Shown: positions 17,565-26,995, counted from the first letter of the stretch. The stretch is DNA of 53,579 nt from Blastococcus sp. MG754426 (GCF_021699055.1 NZ_SSXC01000021.1:1-53579); one strand, 5' to 3'. Notes: a model not told the origin generated them from the sequence alone. Made by a program: numbers and translations.

Positions 17565-18985
17565 TGGGGCAGCCGGTCGCGCCGGCCCGGGAGCCCGGCG
17601 GGCTCGCCGGGCACCTGGACGGGTTCGTGCGGGCGGTCCGCGAGGCCGGCATCCCGGTCGGCATCAGCCAGGCGGTCGACGCGGCGGAGATCCTCACCGT
17701 CGTCGACCTGCTCGACCGTGAGCAGCTGCGGCACGGGCTGGCCGCGGTGCTGCTCCAGCGGGCGGCCCAGCGCGATGCCTACGACGTCCTCTTCGACCTG
17801 TGGTGGCCCCTCGGGGACCGCCCGGCGCCCGATCCCGCGGACGGCGAGGCGGGGGAGACGGGGCAGCCCACCCTCGACGTGCCCGACGACGCCGCGCTGG
17901 CCGAGCTGATGCGCGCCCAGCTGCTCGAGCTGCTCGCCGACGGCGACCCCGAGGCGCTGCGCCGGTTCGCGCGGGACGCCGTCGACCTGCTGGGCCAGGG
18001 GCAGCCGACGCCCTCGAGGCAGTCCTACTTCAGCTACCGCGTGATGCGGGCGCTCTCGCCGGACACGCTCGTCGCGCAGCTGCTCGCCGGCCTGCTCGGC
18101 GGCGGGGAGCGCGGGGGGCTGGCCGAGCAGGTCGCCCGGCAGACGGTGCGCGACCGGCTGGCGGCCTTCCGGACGGCGGTCGAGGCCGAGGTGCGCCGGC
18201 GCACGGCCGCGGAGAAGGGGCGGGACCGGGTCGCGAAGAACGCCGTCCGCCCGCTGGCCGACCAGGTCGACTTCCTGCGCGCCCAGTCGGCCGACCTCGC
18301 CGAGCTCCGGCGGTCGGTGGCCCCGCTGGCCCGCCGGCTCGCCGTCCGGCTCTCGGCCCGCCGGAGGATGGGGCGGGAGGGCCGGCTGGACTTCCGCAAG
18401 ACGGTGCGCGCGTCGCTGGGTACCGGCGGGGTCCCCGTCGTCACCCACCACCGGCCGCGCAAGGTGCACAAGCCGGAACTGGTCGTGCTCTGCGACGTCA
18501 GCGGCTCGGTGGCCGGCTTCAGCCACTTCACCCTGATGCTGACGCAGGCGCTGAGGGAGCACTTCACGGGCGTGCGGGCGTTCGCGTTCGTCGACTCCAC
18601 CGACGAGGTGACCCGCTTCTTCACCCCGGGGGTCGACGTCGCCGACGCCATCGCGCGGATGGGCCGGGAGGCGCAGGTGGTGGGTTTCGACGGGCACAGC
18701 GACTACGGCACCGCCCTCGAGGTGTTCGCCGACCGCTGGGCCTCGGCGGTCGGGCCGAAGACGTCGCTGCTGGTGCTCGGCGACGGGCGCACCAACTACC
18801 GGCAGCCGGGGGTACCCGTGCTGGCCGGGCTGGTGGGCAAGGCCCGGTCGGCGCACTGGCTCAACCCCGAGCCGCGCCGGCTGTGGGGCAGCGGCGACTC
18901 GGCGGCGGAGCGGTACGGCGAGGTGATCGACATGGTCGAGTGCCGCAACGCCGCCCAGCTGGCCGACTTCGTCACGACGCTCTGA
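17564..18985 (+). CDS. VWA-domain protein (CoxE-like), partner of the MoxR ATPase
   Basis: A 473-residue protein. The N-terminal 300 residues are mostly helical with a basic linker, and the C-terminal part is a VWA_CoxE-type domain with the metal-ion site CDVSGSVAGFS near 310 and further metal residues in STDEVTRFF and LLVLGDGRTNYR. No membrane segments. ATG at 17564 shares its A with the MoxR stop, so the two are made together. The client complex is not in the window. Confidence 0.85.
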   Translation: MGQPVAPAREPGGLAGHLDGFVRAVREAGIPVGISQAVDAAEILTVVDLLDREQLRHGLAAVLLQRAAQRDAYDVLFDLWWPLGDRPAPDPADGEAGETGQPTLDVPDDAALAELMRAQLLELLADGDPEALRRFARDAVDLLGQGQPTPSRQSYFSYRVMRALSPDTLVAQLLAGLLGGGERGGLAEQVARQTVRDRLAAFRTAVEAEVRRRTAAEKGRDRVAKNAVRPLADQVDFLRAQSADLAELRRSVAPLARRLAVRLSARRRMGREGRLDFRKTVRASLGTGGVPVVTHHRPRKVHKPELVVLCDVSGSVAGFSHFTLMLTQALREHFTGVRAFAFVDSTDEVTRFFTPGVDVADAIARMGREAQVVGFDGHSDYGTALEVFADRWASAVGPKTSLLVLGDGRTNYRQPGVPVLAGLVGKARSAHWLNPEPRRLWGSGDSAAERYGEVIDMVECRNAAQLADFVTTL

Positions 18986-19000
18986 AGGACGACCCCTCCG

Positions 19001-19042
19001 CCCCACCACGCGCGCACTCGTGGGGGGCCCTGCGAAGGGGCC
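19001..19042 (+). terminator. Weak hairpins after the VWA gene
   Basis: CCCCAC (19001-19006) can pair with GTGGGG (19020-19025), and GGCCC with GGGCC just downstream. Low confidence as a terminator. The remainder of the gap up to 19090 shows nothing else. Confidence 0.3.
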
Positions 19043-19090
19043 GTTCCAGCAGGTCACCGGTCCTCGCGGCGCCGCGTCGCAGGACCCGGA

Positions 19091-19096
19091 TACGCT
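19091..19096 (+). promoter_or_regulatory. nadD -10 (leaderless type)
   Basis: TACGCT ends six bases before the nadD GTG, with no ribosome binding site. Confidence 0.6.
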
Positions 19097-19102
19097 CGGC
19101 CG

Positions 19103-19843
19103 GTGGCGGGACGACGAGTCGGCGTGATGGGTGGGACCTTCGACCCCATCCACCACGGGCACCTCGTGGCCGCCAGCGAGGTCGCCGGGTTGTTCGGCCT
19201 CGACGAGGTCGTGTTCGTGCCCACCGGCGAGCCCTGGCAGAAGAGCGACCGGGACGTCAGCCCCGCCGAGGACCGCTACCTCATGACCGTCATCGCGACG
19301 GCGTCCAACCCGCGGTTCTCCGTGAGCCGGGTCGACATCGACCGGGGCGGCCCGACGTACACCTACGACACCCTCACCGACCTCCAGGCCCAGCGCCCGG
19401 GCGACGAGCTCTTCTTCATCACCGGTGCCGACGCCCTCGCCCAGATCATGACCTGGCGCGACGGCGCCCGCTGCTTCGAGCTCGCCCACTTCATCGGCGT
19501 CACGCGGCCGGGGTACACGCTGGCCGACAGCCACCTGCCCGAAGGTGGGGTCAGCCTCGTGGAGATCCCCGCGCTGGCGATCAGCTCCAGCGACTGCCGG
19601 GAGCGGGTGGGCCGCGGGATGCCGGTCTGGTACCTCGTGCCCGACGGCGTCGTCCAGTACATCGAGAAGCGCGGCCTCTACCGGGGCACCGCGCGCAGGC
19701 CGGCCGTGCCCGTGCGCGACGGCCGCCCGGCGGGCGACCGCCCCACCTACGACCGCCCGCCGGCCGGGCCGGGGACCGGCCCCGACGCCTCCGGCGAGCG
19801 CACCCCACCCACGACGTCCCACCTCCAGGAGGTGCCCGAATGA
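19103..19843 (+). CDS. nadD: Nicotinate-nucleotide adenylyltransferase
   Basis: Adenylates nicotinate mononucleotide in NAD synthesis. Of 246 residues, about 195 form the nucleotidyltransferase fold: [11 protein letters not shown] near 10-20 and the C-terminal [12 protein letters not shown] near 160-171. A Pro-rich tail of about 50 residues follows and is probably disordered. GTG start at 19103. Its stop overlaps the rsfS start in ATGA, and rsfS has an AGGAGG (19827-19832) inside nadD. The nadD-rsfS-gpgP order matches mycobacteria. Confidence 0.95.
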   Translation: MAGRRVGVMGGTFDPIHHGHLVAASEVAGLFGLDEVVFVPTGEPWQKSDRDVSPAEDRYLMTVIATASNPRFSVSRVDIDRGGPTYTYDTLTDLQAQRPGDELFFITGADALAQIMTWRDGARCFELAHFIGVTRPGYTLADSHLPEGGVSLVEIPALAISSSDCRERVGRGMPVWYLVPDGVVQYIEKRGLYRGTARRPAVPVRDGRPAGDRPTYDRPPAGPGTGPDASGERTPPTTSHLQEVPE

Positions 19844-20271
19844 CCGCCTCGCCCGAGGCCCGGGAGACCGCGCTGCGCGCCGCCCAGGCCGCCGCGGACA
19901 AGCTGGCGACCGACGTCACCATCGTCGACGTCAGCGAGCGGCTGGCCATCACCGATGCGTTCGTCCTCGCGTCGGCCCCCAACGAGCGGCAGGTCCAGGC
20001 GATCGTCGACGAGGTCGAGGAGCGGCTGCGGGCGCACGGCGTGAAGCCGGTGCGCCGCGAGGGCGTCGCCGAGGCCCGCTGGGTGCTGCTGGACTTCGTC
20101 GACGTCGTGGTGCACGTCCAGCACGCGGAGGAGCGGGCCTACTACGCCCTCGAGCGGCTCTGGAAGGACTGCCCGACGATCCCGTTCACCGACGCCGACC
20201 GCCCCGCGGACGGCACGGGTGCTGCGGCCGACCCGGGGTCCGCGTCGGTCGCGGAGACGACCGGCCAGTGA
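19840..20271 (+). CDS. rsfS: Ribosome silencing factor RsfS
   Basis: Binds uL14 and blocks subunit joining when nutrients are scarce. The 143 residues include the conserved [19 protein letters not shown] and [19 protein letters not shown] blocks; the last 25 are a low-complexity tail. ATG at 19840 has a near-perfect Shine-Dalgarno AGGAGG eight bases upstream. Overlaps the next gene by four bases. Confidence 0.95.
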   Translation: MTASPEARETALRAAQAAADKLATDVTIVDVSERLAITDAFVLASAPNERQVQAIVDEVEERLRAHGVKPVRREGVAEARWVLLDFVDVVVHVQHAEERAYYALERLWKDCPTIPFTDADRPADGTGAAADPGSASVAETTGQ

Positions 20272-21026
20272 CGGCACCGGCCCCGCCCGAGCTGCCGGTG
20301 ACCCGCCTGGTCGTCTGGCGGCACGGGCGGACCGGGTGGAACGCGGCCGGACGGTTCCAGGGGCAGCTCGACCCGCCGCTGGACGAGGTCGGGCGCGCGC
20401 AGGCGGCCCACGCCGCCCCCCACCTCGTCGCGGCCGCCGGGCTCGGGAACCGGTCCACCGCCGTGGTGGCCAGCGACCTCGGCCGCGCGGCGGACACCGC
20501 CCGGGCGCTGACCGCGCTGCTGGGCGTGCCGCTGCAGCTGGACGCGCGGCTCCGCGAGCACGGCATGGGCACCTGGGAGGGGCTCACCCGGGACGAGGTC
20601 GCCGACCGGTACCCCGAGCAGTACGCGGACTGGCTGGCCGGGCGACCGGTGCGCGGCCGCGGCGGCGAGGAGGCCCCGGCGGTCGTCGCCCGGGTGCTCG
20701 CCGCGCTCGCCGACCTGCCGCCGGCCGACGTCGCCGTGGTGGTGACCCACGGGGGCACGAGCGGCCGGATGATCGAGACGCTGCTGGAGCTGGGGCCCGA
20801 CCACCGCCGGGTCTTCGGGCCGCTGGGCAACTGCGCGTGGAGCGAGCTGGCCCGGCAGAGCGGCCGGTGGCGGCTGCTGCGGCACAACGCGTCGGCCGGG
20901 CCGCTCCCCGAGGGGCTCGCCGCGCCCGGGCCGCGGCTCCGTGCCGACCCCGAGCAGGGGGCACCGGGCGCGGCCGGGGACCGGCCGGGCGACGGCCCGG
21001 CCCAGGACGCCGACGCCGCCGGCTGA
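20268..21026 (+). CDS. gpgP: Histidine phosphatase, probable glucosyl-3-phosphoglycerate phosphatase
   Basis: A 252-residue branch-1 histidine phosphatase: VVWRHGRTGWN near 18 (phospho-His site), LREHGMGTWEGL near 92 (catalytic Glu region) and VVTHGGTSG near 160. Its place directly after rsfS matches the mycobacterial gpgP gene, whose product makes glucosylglycerate for methylglucose lipopolysaccharide; that specificity is inferred from synteny, while the phosphatase fold is clear. The last 35 residues are low-complexity. Confidence 0.82.
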   Translation: MTAPAPPELPVTRLVVWRHGRTGWNAAGRFQGQLDPPLDEVGRAQAAHAAPHLVAAAGLGNRSTAVVASDLGRAADTARALTALLGVPLQLDARLREHGMGTWEGLTRDEVADRYPEQYADWLAGRPVRGRGGEEAPAVVARVLAALADLPPADVAVVVTHGGTSGRMIETLLELGPDHRRVFGPLGNCAWSELARQSGRWRLLRHNASAGPLPEGLAAPGPRLRADPEQGAPGAAGDRPGDGPAQDADAAG

Positions 21027-21068
21027 CCGGTCGCGCCACCACGCGCGGCCCGGTGGCACCGGGGCGGT

Positions 21069-21074
21069 TAGCCT
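21069..21074 (+). promoter_or_regulatory. degV -10 (leaderless type)
   Basis: TAGCCT ends six bases before the degV ATG, with no ribosome binding site. Confidence 0.6.
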
Positions 21075-21080
21075 CGCCGG

Positions 21081-21965
21081 ATGCCCGTCGCCGTCCTCAC
21101 CGATTCGACGGCCTACCTGCCGCGCGCGCTCGCCGCCGAGCTGGGCATCCGGGTCGTCCCGCTCTACGTCGTCCTGGCCGGCCGCTCGGGGCGGGAGGGC
21201 GAGGACATCAGCTCCGAGGACGTGGCGCGGGCGCTCTCGGCGCGCGGCCAGCGGGTGTCGACGTCGCGGCCCACGCCCGGGGACTTCGTCGCCGCCTACC
21301 GGGCCGCGCTGGACGCCGGGGCCGACCGTCTCGTGTCGGTCCACCTGTCCGCCGAGCTCTCCGGCACCTGGGACGCCGCCCGCGTCGCCGCCTCCCAGGT
21401 GGGCGAGCACATCGTCTCCGTCGTCGACTCCCGCTCGGCGGCGATGGGCACCGGCTTCGCCGTGCTCGAGGCCGCGCGCGCGGCCGCGGCCGGCGCCGAC
21501 GGCGACACGGTGCAGCGCATCGCGGTGGACGCCGCCGCGCGCACCCGGACGCTGTTCGTGGTGGACACGCTGGAGCACCTGCGGCGCGGCGGGCGGATCG
21601 GCTCGGCCGCCGCGGTCCTCGGGTCGGCGCTCGCGGTCAAGCCGGTGCTGCACGTGGTCGACGGCCGGGTCGTGCCGCTGGAGAAGGTGCGCACCTCGAC
21701 GCGGGCGCTGGCCCGCCTGGTCCAGCACGTCGTGGAGCACGCCGGCGAGCGCGAGGTGTCGCTGGCCGTGCACCACCTGGCGGCGGCCGAGCGCGCCGAC
21801 CGGCTGGTGACCGAGCTGCGGGCACGCGTACCCCGGCTGCGTGACCTGCACGTGAGCGAGCTCGGTGCCGCGATCGGCGCGCACGTGGGCCCCGGCGCGG
21901 TCGGGGTCGTGCTCTGCACGGCTCCGGAGCCGGCGGACGGCGGGGAGGCGGAGGGCGCGGGCTGA
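21081..21965 (+). CDS. DegV family fatty-acid-binding protein
   Basis: A 294-residue DegV protein: VLTDSTAYLPRALAAELGI at the start, TSRPTPGDFVAAY near 72, VSVHLSAELSGTWDAA near 93, then the second domain with VDTLEHLRRGGRIG and KPVLHVVDGRV. DegV proteins bind a fatty acid and, as FakB, present it to the kinase FakA. No fakA is in the window. Synteny with the mycobacterial nadD-comEC block is kept. Ends before a 137-nt gap (21966-22102) that holds only the comEA promoter. Confidence 0.92.
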   Translation: MPVAVLTDSTAYLPRALAAELGIRVVPLYVVLAGRSGREGEDISSEDVARALSARGQRVSTSRPTPGDFVAAYRAALDAGADRLVSVHLSAELSGTWDAARVAASQVGEHIVSVVDSRSAAMGTGFAVLEAARAAAAGADGDTVQRIAVDAAARTRTLFVVDTLEHLRRGGRIGSAAAVLGSALAVKPVLHVVDGRVVPLEKVRTSTRALARLVQHVVEHAGEREVSLAVHHLAAAERADRLVTELRARVPRLRDLHVSELGAAIGAHVGPGAVGVVLCTAPEPADGGEAEGAG

Positions 21966-22089
21966 CCGCGGGCGGGGCTGCACCGGCACAGGCTGCCGCG
22001 AGCCCCGCCGACCGGGCCCCTCGTCGTCCACAGCCGGGGTGCTCCTCCACAGGTCCGGCGTGACCGGGCGCGGCCGCCCTCGGGCTCCC

Positions 22090-22095
22090 TAGCGT
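22090..22095 (+). promoter_or_regulatory. comEA -10 (leaderless type)
   Basis: TAGCGT ends seven bases before the comEA GTG, with no ribosome binding site. Confidence 0.6.
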
Positions 22096-22102
22096 CGCCG
22101 GG

Positions 22103-22930
22103 GTGCGCCTCCTAGCCCGCCGCGACGACGACGCCGACGTCATCCGCGCCCGGCTGCGCGCCGTCCTGGCCGAACCCCGGCCGGCCGCGGATGGCTGGCT
22201 GCCCGACGACGAGGACGGGCCCGGGTGGCCGGCCGACGACCGGATCACGGTGCCGGTGGAGGTCCCCACCCCGGAGACCCGGCCGGCCGGCGGGGGGCGG
22301 CACCGCGCACCCGGCACGACACCGCGCTGGGACGCCGGCCGCGGAGGCAGCCGCGCCGTCTGGACGGCCGCCGCCGTGGCGGTCCTGCTCCTGCTCGCCT
22401 GGACGTGGGCGCAGCGGCCGCAGGTCCAGCCGGCGGCCGCGCCCCTGCCGGTGCCCTCCGCCCCGAGCAGCGCACCGGCCGATGGGCCGCCGGTGGGGGA
22501 GGTGGCCGCCACGACCGCGCCCGTGGTGGTCGCGGTGGTGGGTCTGGTGACGCTGCCGGCCGGTGCGCGGGTAGCGGACGCCGTCGCGGCCGCCGGCGGG
22601 CTGCTGCCGGACGCCGACCCGGCCTCGGTGAACCTGGCCGCACCGCTCTCCGACGGGCAGCAGGTCGCGGTCGGGGTGCCGGGGGCGGCGGCCGGTGGAC
22701 CCCCCGCGTCGGCGGGGTCCGGTGCTGCGGCGCCCGGGGGCCGGTTGGACCTGAACACGGCCGGGGTCGCCGAGCTCGACGCGCTCCCGGGCATCGGACC
22801 GGTCCTCGCGCAGCGGATCGTCGACCACCGCAGCCGCGTCGGGGCCTTCGGCAGCGTCGAGGAGCTCGACGAGGTCCCGGGCATCGGCCCGGCCAAGGCA
22901 GCGGAGCTCGCCGACCTGGTGCAGGTGTGA
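22103..22930 (+). CDS. comEA: ComEA-type DNA-binding protein (SLBB and helix-hairpin-helix)
   Basis: DNA-uptake receptor homologue of 275 residues. A cytoplasmic Pro/Arg-rich stretch (1-88) precedes one membrane segment (about 92-108). Outside lie a Pro/Ala linker, an SLBB-like domain (about 140-195, GARVADAVAAAGG) and a C-terminal helix-hairpin-helix pair (about 213-275, LDALPGIGPVLAQRI and VPGIGPAKAAEL). Overlaps comEC by four bases. Whether the organism is naturally competent cannot be told from this alone. Confidence 0.92.
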   Translation: MRLLARRDDDADVIRARLRAVLAEPRPAADGWLPDDEDGPGWPADDRITVPVEVPTPETRPAGGGRHRAPGTTPRWDAGRGGSRAVWTAAAVAVLLLLAWTWAQRPQVQPAAAPLPVPSAPSSAPADGPPVGEVAATTAPVVVAVVGLVTLPAGARVADAVAAAGGLLPDADPASVNLAAPLSDGQQVAVGVPGAAAGGPPASAGSGAAAPGGRLDLNTAGVAELDALPGIGPVLAQRIVDHRSRVGAFGSVEELDEVPGIGPAKAAELADLVQV

Positions 22931-25776
22931 GCCCCGCGCCCGAGCGCCGGCGGGTGCTGGACCTGCGGCTGTGGCCGCTCGCGGCCGCGGTGTGGGCGAC
23001 GGGCCTCGTGGCGCCCCACCTGCGGTGGCCCGCGCTGGCGCTGGTCGGCGGTGCTGCGCTCGCCGCGGCGGTGCTGCTCGCCCGCGCCCGGGTGGCGACG
23101 GCGACCGTCGTCCTCGTGGTGCTGGCCGGGGTCGCGGTCGGCTCCGGCACGGCGGCCGTGCGGGGAGCCGCCCGCGATGCCTCGCCGCTGCGGGCGGCGG
23201 CCCAGGCCGGCGGGACCGCGGACGTGGTCCTCACCGTGCGGTCCGACCCGCAGGTGCTGGCCGGCGGGGGCCGGCCGCGGGTGCTGCTGGAGGCCGACGT
23301 CACGGCACTGGACCACGGCGGCGTCGGGCACCGCCTGGACGACGCCGTGCTGGTCTTCGCGCCCGCCGGCGGCTGGTCCGGGCTGCTGCCCGGGCAGCAG
23401 CTGCGGGTGCGGGCGGATCTGGCGCCGCCCGGGCCCGGCGACGACGTGGTGGCGGTGCTGTCGGTCCGCGGCCCACCGGAGGCGGTCGGCGCGCCGGGGG
23501 CGGTGCAGCGGGTGGCCGGCGATCTGCGGCACTCGCTGGGTGCCGCGTCGGAACGGGTGCTCGACGACCGGGCGGGCGGCCTGCTGCCGGGTCTGGTGGT
23601 CGGTGACACCAGCCGGATGGACCCGGTGCTGGAGGAGGAGTTCCGGCGGGCGGGCCTCGCCCACCTGACCGCCGTCTCCGGGGCGAACGTGGCGATCGTG
23701 GTCGCCGGGGTGCTCCGGCCGCTGCGGCGCCGGGCGGTCGACCGGCGGGTGCAGGCGCTGGTGGGCGTGCTGGCGCTGGTCGGTTTCGTGGTGCTGGCCC
23801 GGCCGAGCGCGAGCGTGCTCCGGGCGGCCGCCATGGGCACCGTCACGCTGCTCGCCCTCGCGTCGGGCCGGTCGCGCGCGGCGCTGCCGGCGCTCGGCGC
23901 GGCGGTGACCGTGCTGCTCCTGGTCGAACCGGGCCTGGCGAGGGACCCGGGGTTCACGCTGTCGGTGGTGGCGACCGCGGCCATCGTGCTGCTGGCCCCA
24001 CCGTGGTCGCGGCGGCTCCGCGGGCACGGCTGGCCCGCGTGGCCCGCCGACGCGGTGGCCGTGAGCGCGGCCGCCGGGCTCGCGACCGCACCGGTGATCG
24101 CCGGGCTGACCGGCACGGTGAGCCTGGTGTCGCTGCCGGCGAACCTGCTGGCCGCGCCGGCCGTGCCGGCGGCGACGGTCCTCGGGCTGCTGGCCGCCCC
24201 GGCCGGGCTGGTGCTGCCGCGGGCCGGTGACGCGCTGGTCGGGCTCGCCGGGTGGCCGGTGCGCTGGATCGTACTGGTGGCCGAGCGGGCCGCCGCGGTG
24301 CCCGACGCCGTCGCCGGCTGGCCGCCGGGCACGGTGGGCGCCCTGCTGCTCGCGCTCCTCCTGCTGGTCGCCGGGTGCCTGCTGTGGCGCATCCCGCGGG
24401 CGCGGCCGCTCGCGCTGGCGGCCCTGGTCGGGTTGGTCGTGGTGGGCTGGCCGCTGCGCCAGGGCCTCGACGGCTGGCCGCCGGCCGGGGCGCTGCTGGT
24501 GGCCTGCGACGTGGGGCAGGGCGACGGGCTCGTGCTGCCGCTGGGCGCCGGGCAGGGGGTGCTGGTCGACGCCGGCCCGGACCCGGCGCCCATCGACCGC
24601 TGCCTGGACCGGCTGGGCATCGACGCGCTGCCCCTCGTGCTGCTCTCGCACCTGGATGCCGACCACGTCGGGGGGCTCCCCGGCGCGCTCGGCGGCCGCA
24701 CGGTGGGGGTGGTGGCCACCGGCACCCTGTCCCCGGCGGACGACCGCGCACCGGGCGTCGACGCCCTCGTCCGGCGCACCGGAGGCACCCGCGAGGTGCT
24801 GGTCCCGGGCGACCGCCGCGGCGTGGGCGGGGTGGCGGTCGACGTGCTCGCACCCGAGCCGCGTCGGGCCACCGCGGCGGCCGACCCCAACGGGCTGTCC
24901 CTGGTCGCCCGGGTGACCGTCGGTGGGCTCCGGGTGCTGCTCACCGGCGACATCGGCGCCGACGAGGAGGCTGCCCTGCTCCGCGACGGCGCCGACCTGC
25001 GGGCCGACGTGCTGAAGGTGCCCCACCACGGCAGCGGGGACGCCGACCCGGGGTTCCTCGCCGCCACCGGGGCGCGGACCGCGATCGTCTCCGTCGGGGC
25101 CGGCAACGGCTACGGGCACCCGGCGCCGCGGCTGCTGGACTGGCTGGCCGATGCCGGCGCCCGGGTGCACCGCACCGACCGGGACGGCGACGTCGCGGTG
25201 GTCGGCGCGGCCGGTGGCTGGGGGGTGGCCGCCCGCGGCACCGACGCCGGCGGCCAGGCAGCACCGCCCGGGCCCGTGCTCCCGGACACCCTGCCGGACC
25301 CCCTGCCGGACGCCCTCCCGGCGGCCCGGGCGGTGGCCGTGGACCGTCGGTGGCGCGTGGCACCATGCGGGGGTGCCTGCTGCCGCCGTCGAGCCCACGT
25401 CCCGCCTGCGGGTGGTGGTGGGCGAGGAGGAGCTGCTGCGCTCCCGGGCCGTCGCGGCCGTGCGCCGGGCGGTGCTCGCCCGCCACCCCGACGGCGAGGT
25501 GCACGAGCTGGCCGCGATGGGGCTGCCGGTGGGCGAGCTGGCCGACGTGCTGGCGCCGTCGCTGTTCGGCGGTCACCGGCTCGTCGTCGTCACCGGGGTG
25601 CAGGAGGCGGCGTCGGCGCTCGCCGACGCGCTCACCGGTTACGCGAAGGTCCCCGATCCCGACCTGACGCTGGTGGTCGTGCACGCCGGCGGCAAGCGGA
25701 ACGAGGCGCTGGTCAAGGCGTTCAAAGCCGCCGGGGCCGCCGTCGACGAGTGCCCCAAGGTCTCCTCCGTCGGTGA
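22927..25776 (+). CDS. comEC: ComEC/Rec2 DNA-uptake channel; open frame runs into holA
   Basis: Inner-membrane channel for incoming DNA. Order: N-terminal membrane segments and OB-like DUF4131 region (about 1-200), the Competence domain with LTAVSGANVAIVVAGVL near 250 and many membrane segments to about 520, then a metallo-beta-lactamase-like domain (ACDVGQGDG, LSHLDADHVGG, LKVPHHGSGD). The GTG start overlaps comEA. Real similarity ends around residue 775. The frame has no stop until 25776, 404 bases inside holA, giving 949 residues instead of the usual 750-820; the last 130 are low-complexity and mirror holA in another frame. Confidence 0.88.
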   Translation: MSPAPERRRVLDLRLWPLAAAVWATGLVAPHLRWPALALVGGAALAAAVLLARARVATATVVLVVLAGVAVGSGTAAVRGAARDASPLRAAAQAGGTADVVLTVRSDPQVLAGGGRPRVLLEADVTALDHGGVGHRLDDAVLVFAPAGGWSGLLPGQQLRVRADLAPPGPGDDVVAVLSVRGPPEAVGAPGAVQRVAGDLRHSLGAASERVLDDRAGGLLPGLVVGDTSRMDPVLEEEFRRAGLAHLTAVSGANVAIVVAGVLRPLRRRAVDRRVQALVGVLALVGFVVLARPSASVLRAAAMGTVTLLALASGRSRAALPALGAAVTVLLLVEPGLARDPGFTLSVVATAAIVLLAPPWSRRLRGHGWPAWPADAVAVSAAAGLATAPVIAGLTGTVSLVSLPANLLAAPAVPAATVLGLLAAPAGLVLPRAGDALVGLAGWPVRWIVLVAERAAAVPDAVAGWPPGTVGALLLALLLLVAGCLLWRIPRARPLALAALVGLVVVGWPLRQGLDGWPPAGALLVACDVGQGDGLVLPLGAGQGVLVDAGPDPAPIDRCLDRLGIDALPLVLLSHLDADHVGGLPGALGGRTVGVVATGTLSPADDRAPGVDALVRRTGGTREVLVPGDRRGVGGVAVDVLAPEPRRATAAADPNGLSLVARVTVGGLRVLLTGDIGADEEAALLRDGADLRADVLKVPHHGSGDADPGFLAATGARTAIVSVGAGNGYGHPAPRLLDWLADAGARVHRTDRDGDVAVVGAAGGWGVAARGTDAGGQAAPPGPVLPDTLPDPLPDALPAARAVAVDRRWRVAPCGGACCRRRAHVPPAGGGGRGGAAALPGRRGRAPGGARPPPRRRGARAGRDGAAGGRAGRRAGAVAVRRSPARRRHRGAGGGVGARRRAHRLREGPRSRPDAGGRARRRQAERGAGQGVQSRRGRRRRVPQGLLRR

Positions 25777-26374
25777 CCGGATCGCGTTCGTGCGCAACGA
25801 GGTGCGCCAGCTGGGTGGCCGGATCACCCCGGACGCGGTCACGGCGCTGGTCGACGCGATCGGCGCCGACCTGCGGTCGCTCTCGGCCGCCGCCGGCCAG
25901 CTCGTGTCCGACTTCGGCGGGAGCATCGACGCCGACGACGTGGCCCGCTTCCACCGCGGCCAGGCCGAGGTCACCGGCTTCACCGTGGCCGAACGGGTGC
26001 TGACCGGGGACCGCGCCGGTTCCATCGAGATGCTGCGCTGGGCGCTGGAGCGCGGGGTCGCGCACGTGCTCATCGCCGACGCCATCGCCGACGGCGTCCG
26101 CACCGCGGCGCGGGTGGCGTCGCTGAGCTCCAGCAACGTCGGCGACCTCGCCCGCACGCTGAAGATGCCGCCGTGGAAGGTGAAGAAGGCCCAGGCGCAG
26201 GCGCGCGGCTGGAGCATCGAGGGGCTGCAGCAGGCCCTGGGCGTGGCGGCCGACCTCAACGCCGACGTCAAGGGGGTCGCGGCCAGCGCCGACTACGCGC
26301 TCGAGCGGGCGATCCGGCGGATCGTCACCATCCGGGCGGAGACGGGTCGCGGCCGGGTGCGCACCGGCCGCTGA
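25373..26374 (+). CDS. holA: DNA polymerase III subunit delta
   Basis: Clamp-loader delta subunit, 333 residues. The N-terminal RLRVVVGEEELLRSRAV matches the family start, so the GTG at 25373 is needed. KVPDPDLTLVVVHAGGKRN and [14 protein letters not shown] mark the AAA-like and collar regions. No ribosome binding site is seen; CACCAT ends six bases upstream and could be a weak -10. The first 404 bases overlap the open comEC frame. Confidence 0.93.
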   Translation: MPAAAVEPTSRLRVVVGEEELLRSRAVAAVRRAVLARHPDGEVHELAAMGLPVGELADVLAPSLFGGHRLVVVTGVQEAASALADALTGYAKVPDPDLTLVVVHAGGKRNEALVKAFKAAGAAVDECPKVSSVGDRIAFVRNEVRQLGGRITPDAVTALVDAIGADLRSLSAAAGQLVSDFGGSIDADDVARFHRGQAEVTGFTVAERVLTGDRAGSIEMLRWALERGVAHVLIADAIADGVRTAARVASLSSSNVGDLARTLKMPPWKVKKAQAQARGWSIEGLQQALGVAADLNADVKGVAASADYALERAIRRIVTIRAETGRGRVRTGR

Positions 26375-26401
26375 CCGGCGCCGGTCGGCTGGGGGGACTG
26401 C

Positions 26402-26995
26402 TCAGCGGGGGGAGAGGCGGGTCGCCGGGTCCAGGCACCACTGCTCGACGGCGGGCCACCGCCCGTACCCGGCCTCGGGGTCGAGGTGCGCCTGGCCCGG
26501 CAGCAGGTCGGTCTCGACGCCGAGCGCCCCGTAGACGGGCACCGCGCCGGCGCCGGGCCAGTACGGGTCGTCGTCGCTCGCCACCAGGCGCACCGACGCG
26601 GCAGCGTGGCACAGCGCGTCCGCATCGGGGCGGATCGCGGCGAAGGCGGCCACCTCCGGGTGGCCGGCCAGCACCTCGGGCGCCGGCGGGGCCACCAGCA
26701 GCACCCGGTCCACCCGCTCGGCCGGAGCCAGCAGCGAGGCCGTGTGCTGCCACAGCGGCACGGCGAGCGAGTGCGCGACGACGACGCGCTCCCCGTCGCC
26801 CAGCTGGGCCAGCTCGGCACGCAGCAGCTCGCTCCAGGTGGCGAGCACCGGCCGGTCGGGCTCGGGGAACTGCGGGTACAGGACCAGCTCGCCGGCGCGG
26901 CGCAGGGACTCCACCAGCTGCCACTGCCAGTGGTGCGCGGGCCGGTGGTTCTGCCACCCGTGCAGGACGAGGAAGCGGCGGCCGGGGGAGGTCAC
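26402..26995 (-). CDS. Small serine hydrolase of the RBBP9/YdeN family
   Basis: A 197-residue alpha/beta hydrolase. FLVLHGWQNHRPAHHWQWQL forms the start, the nucleophile elbow is VAHSLAV near 72, the acid lies in ASDDDPYWP near 137, and the catalytic His in GQAHLDPEAGYG near 168. The family is compact and its substrates are mostly unknown. Convergent with holA, 27 nt apart; GTG start at 26995. Confidence 0.85.
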   Translation of the reverse strand: MTSPGRRFLVLHGWQNHRPAHHWQWQLVESLRRAGELVLYPQFPEPDRPVLATWSELLRAELAQLGDGERVVVAHSLAVPLWQHTASLLAPAERVDRVLLVAPPAPEVLAGHPEVAAFAAIRPDADALCHAAASVRLVASDDDPYWPGAGAVPVYGALGVETDLLPGQAHLDPEAGYGRWPAVEQWCLDPATRLSPR

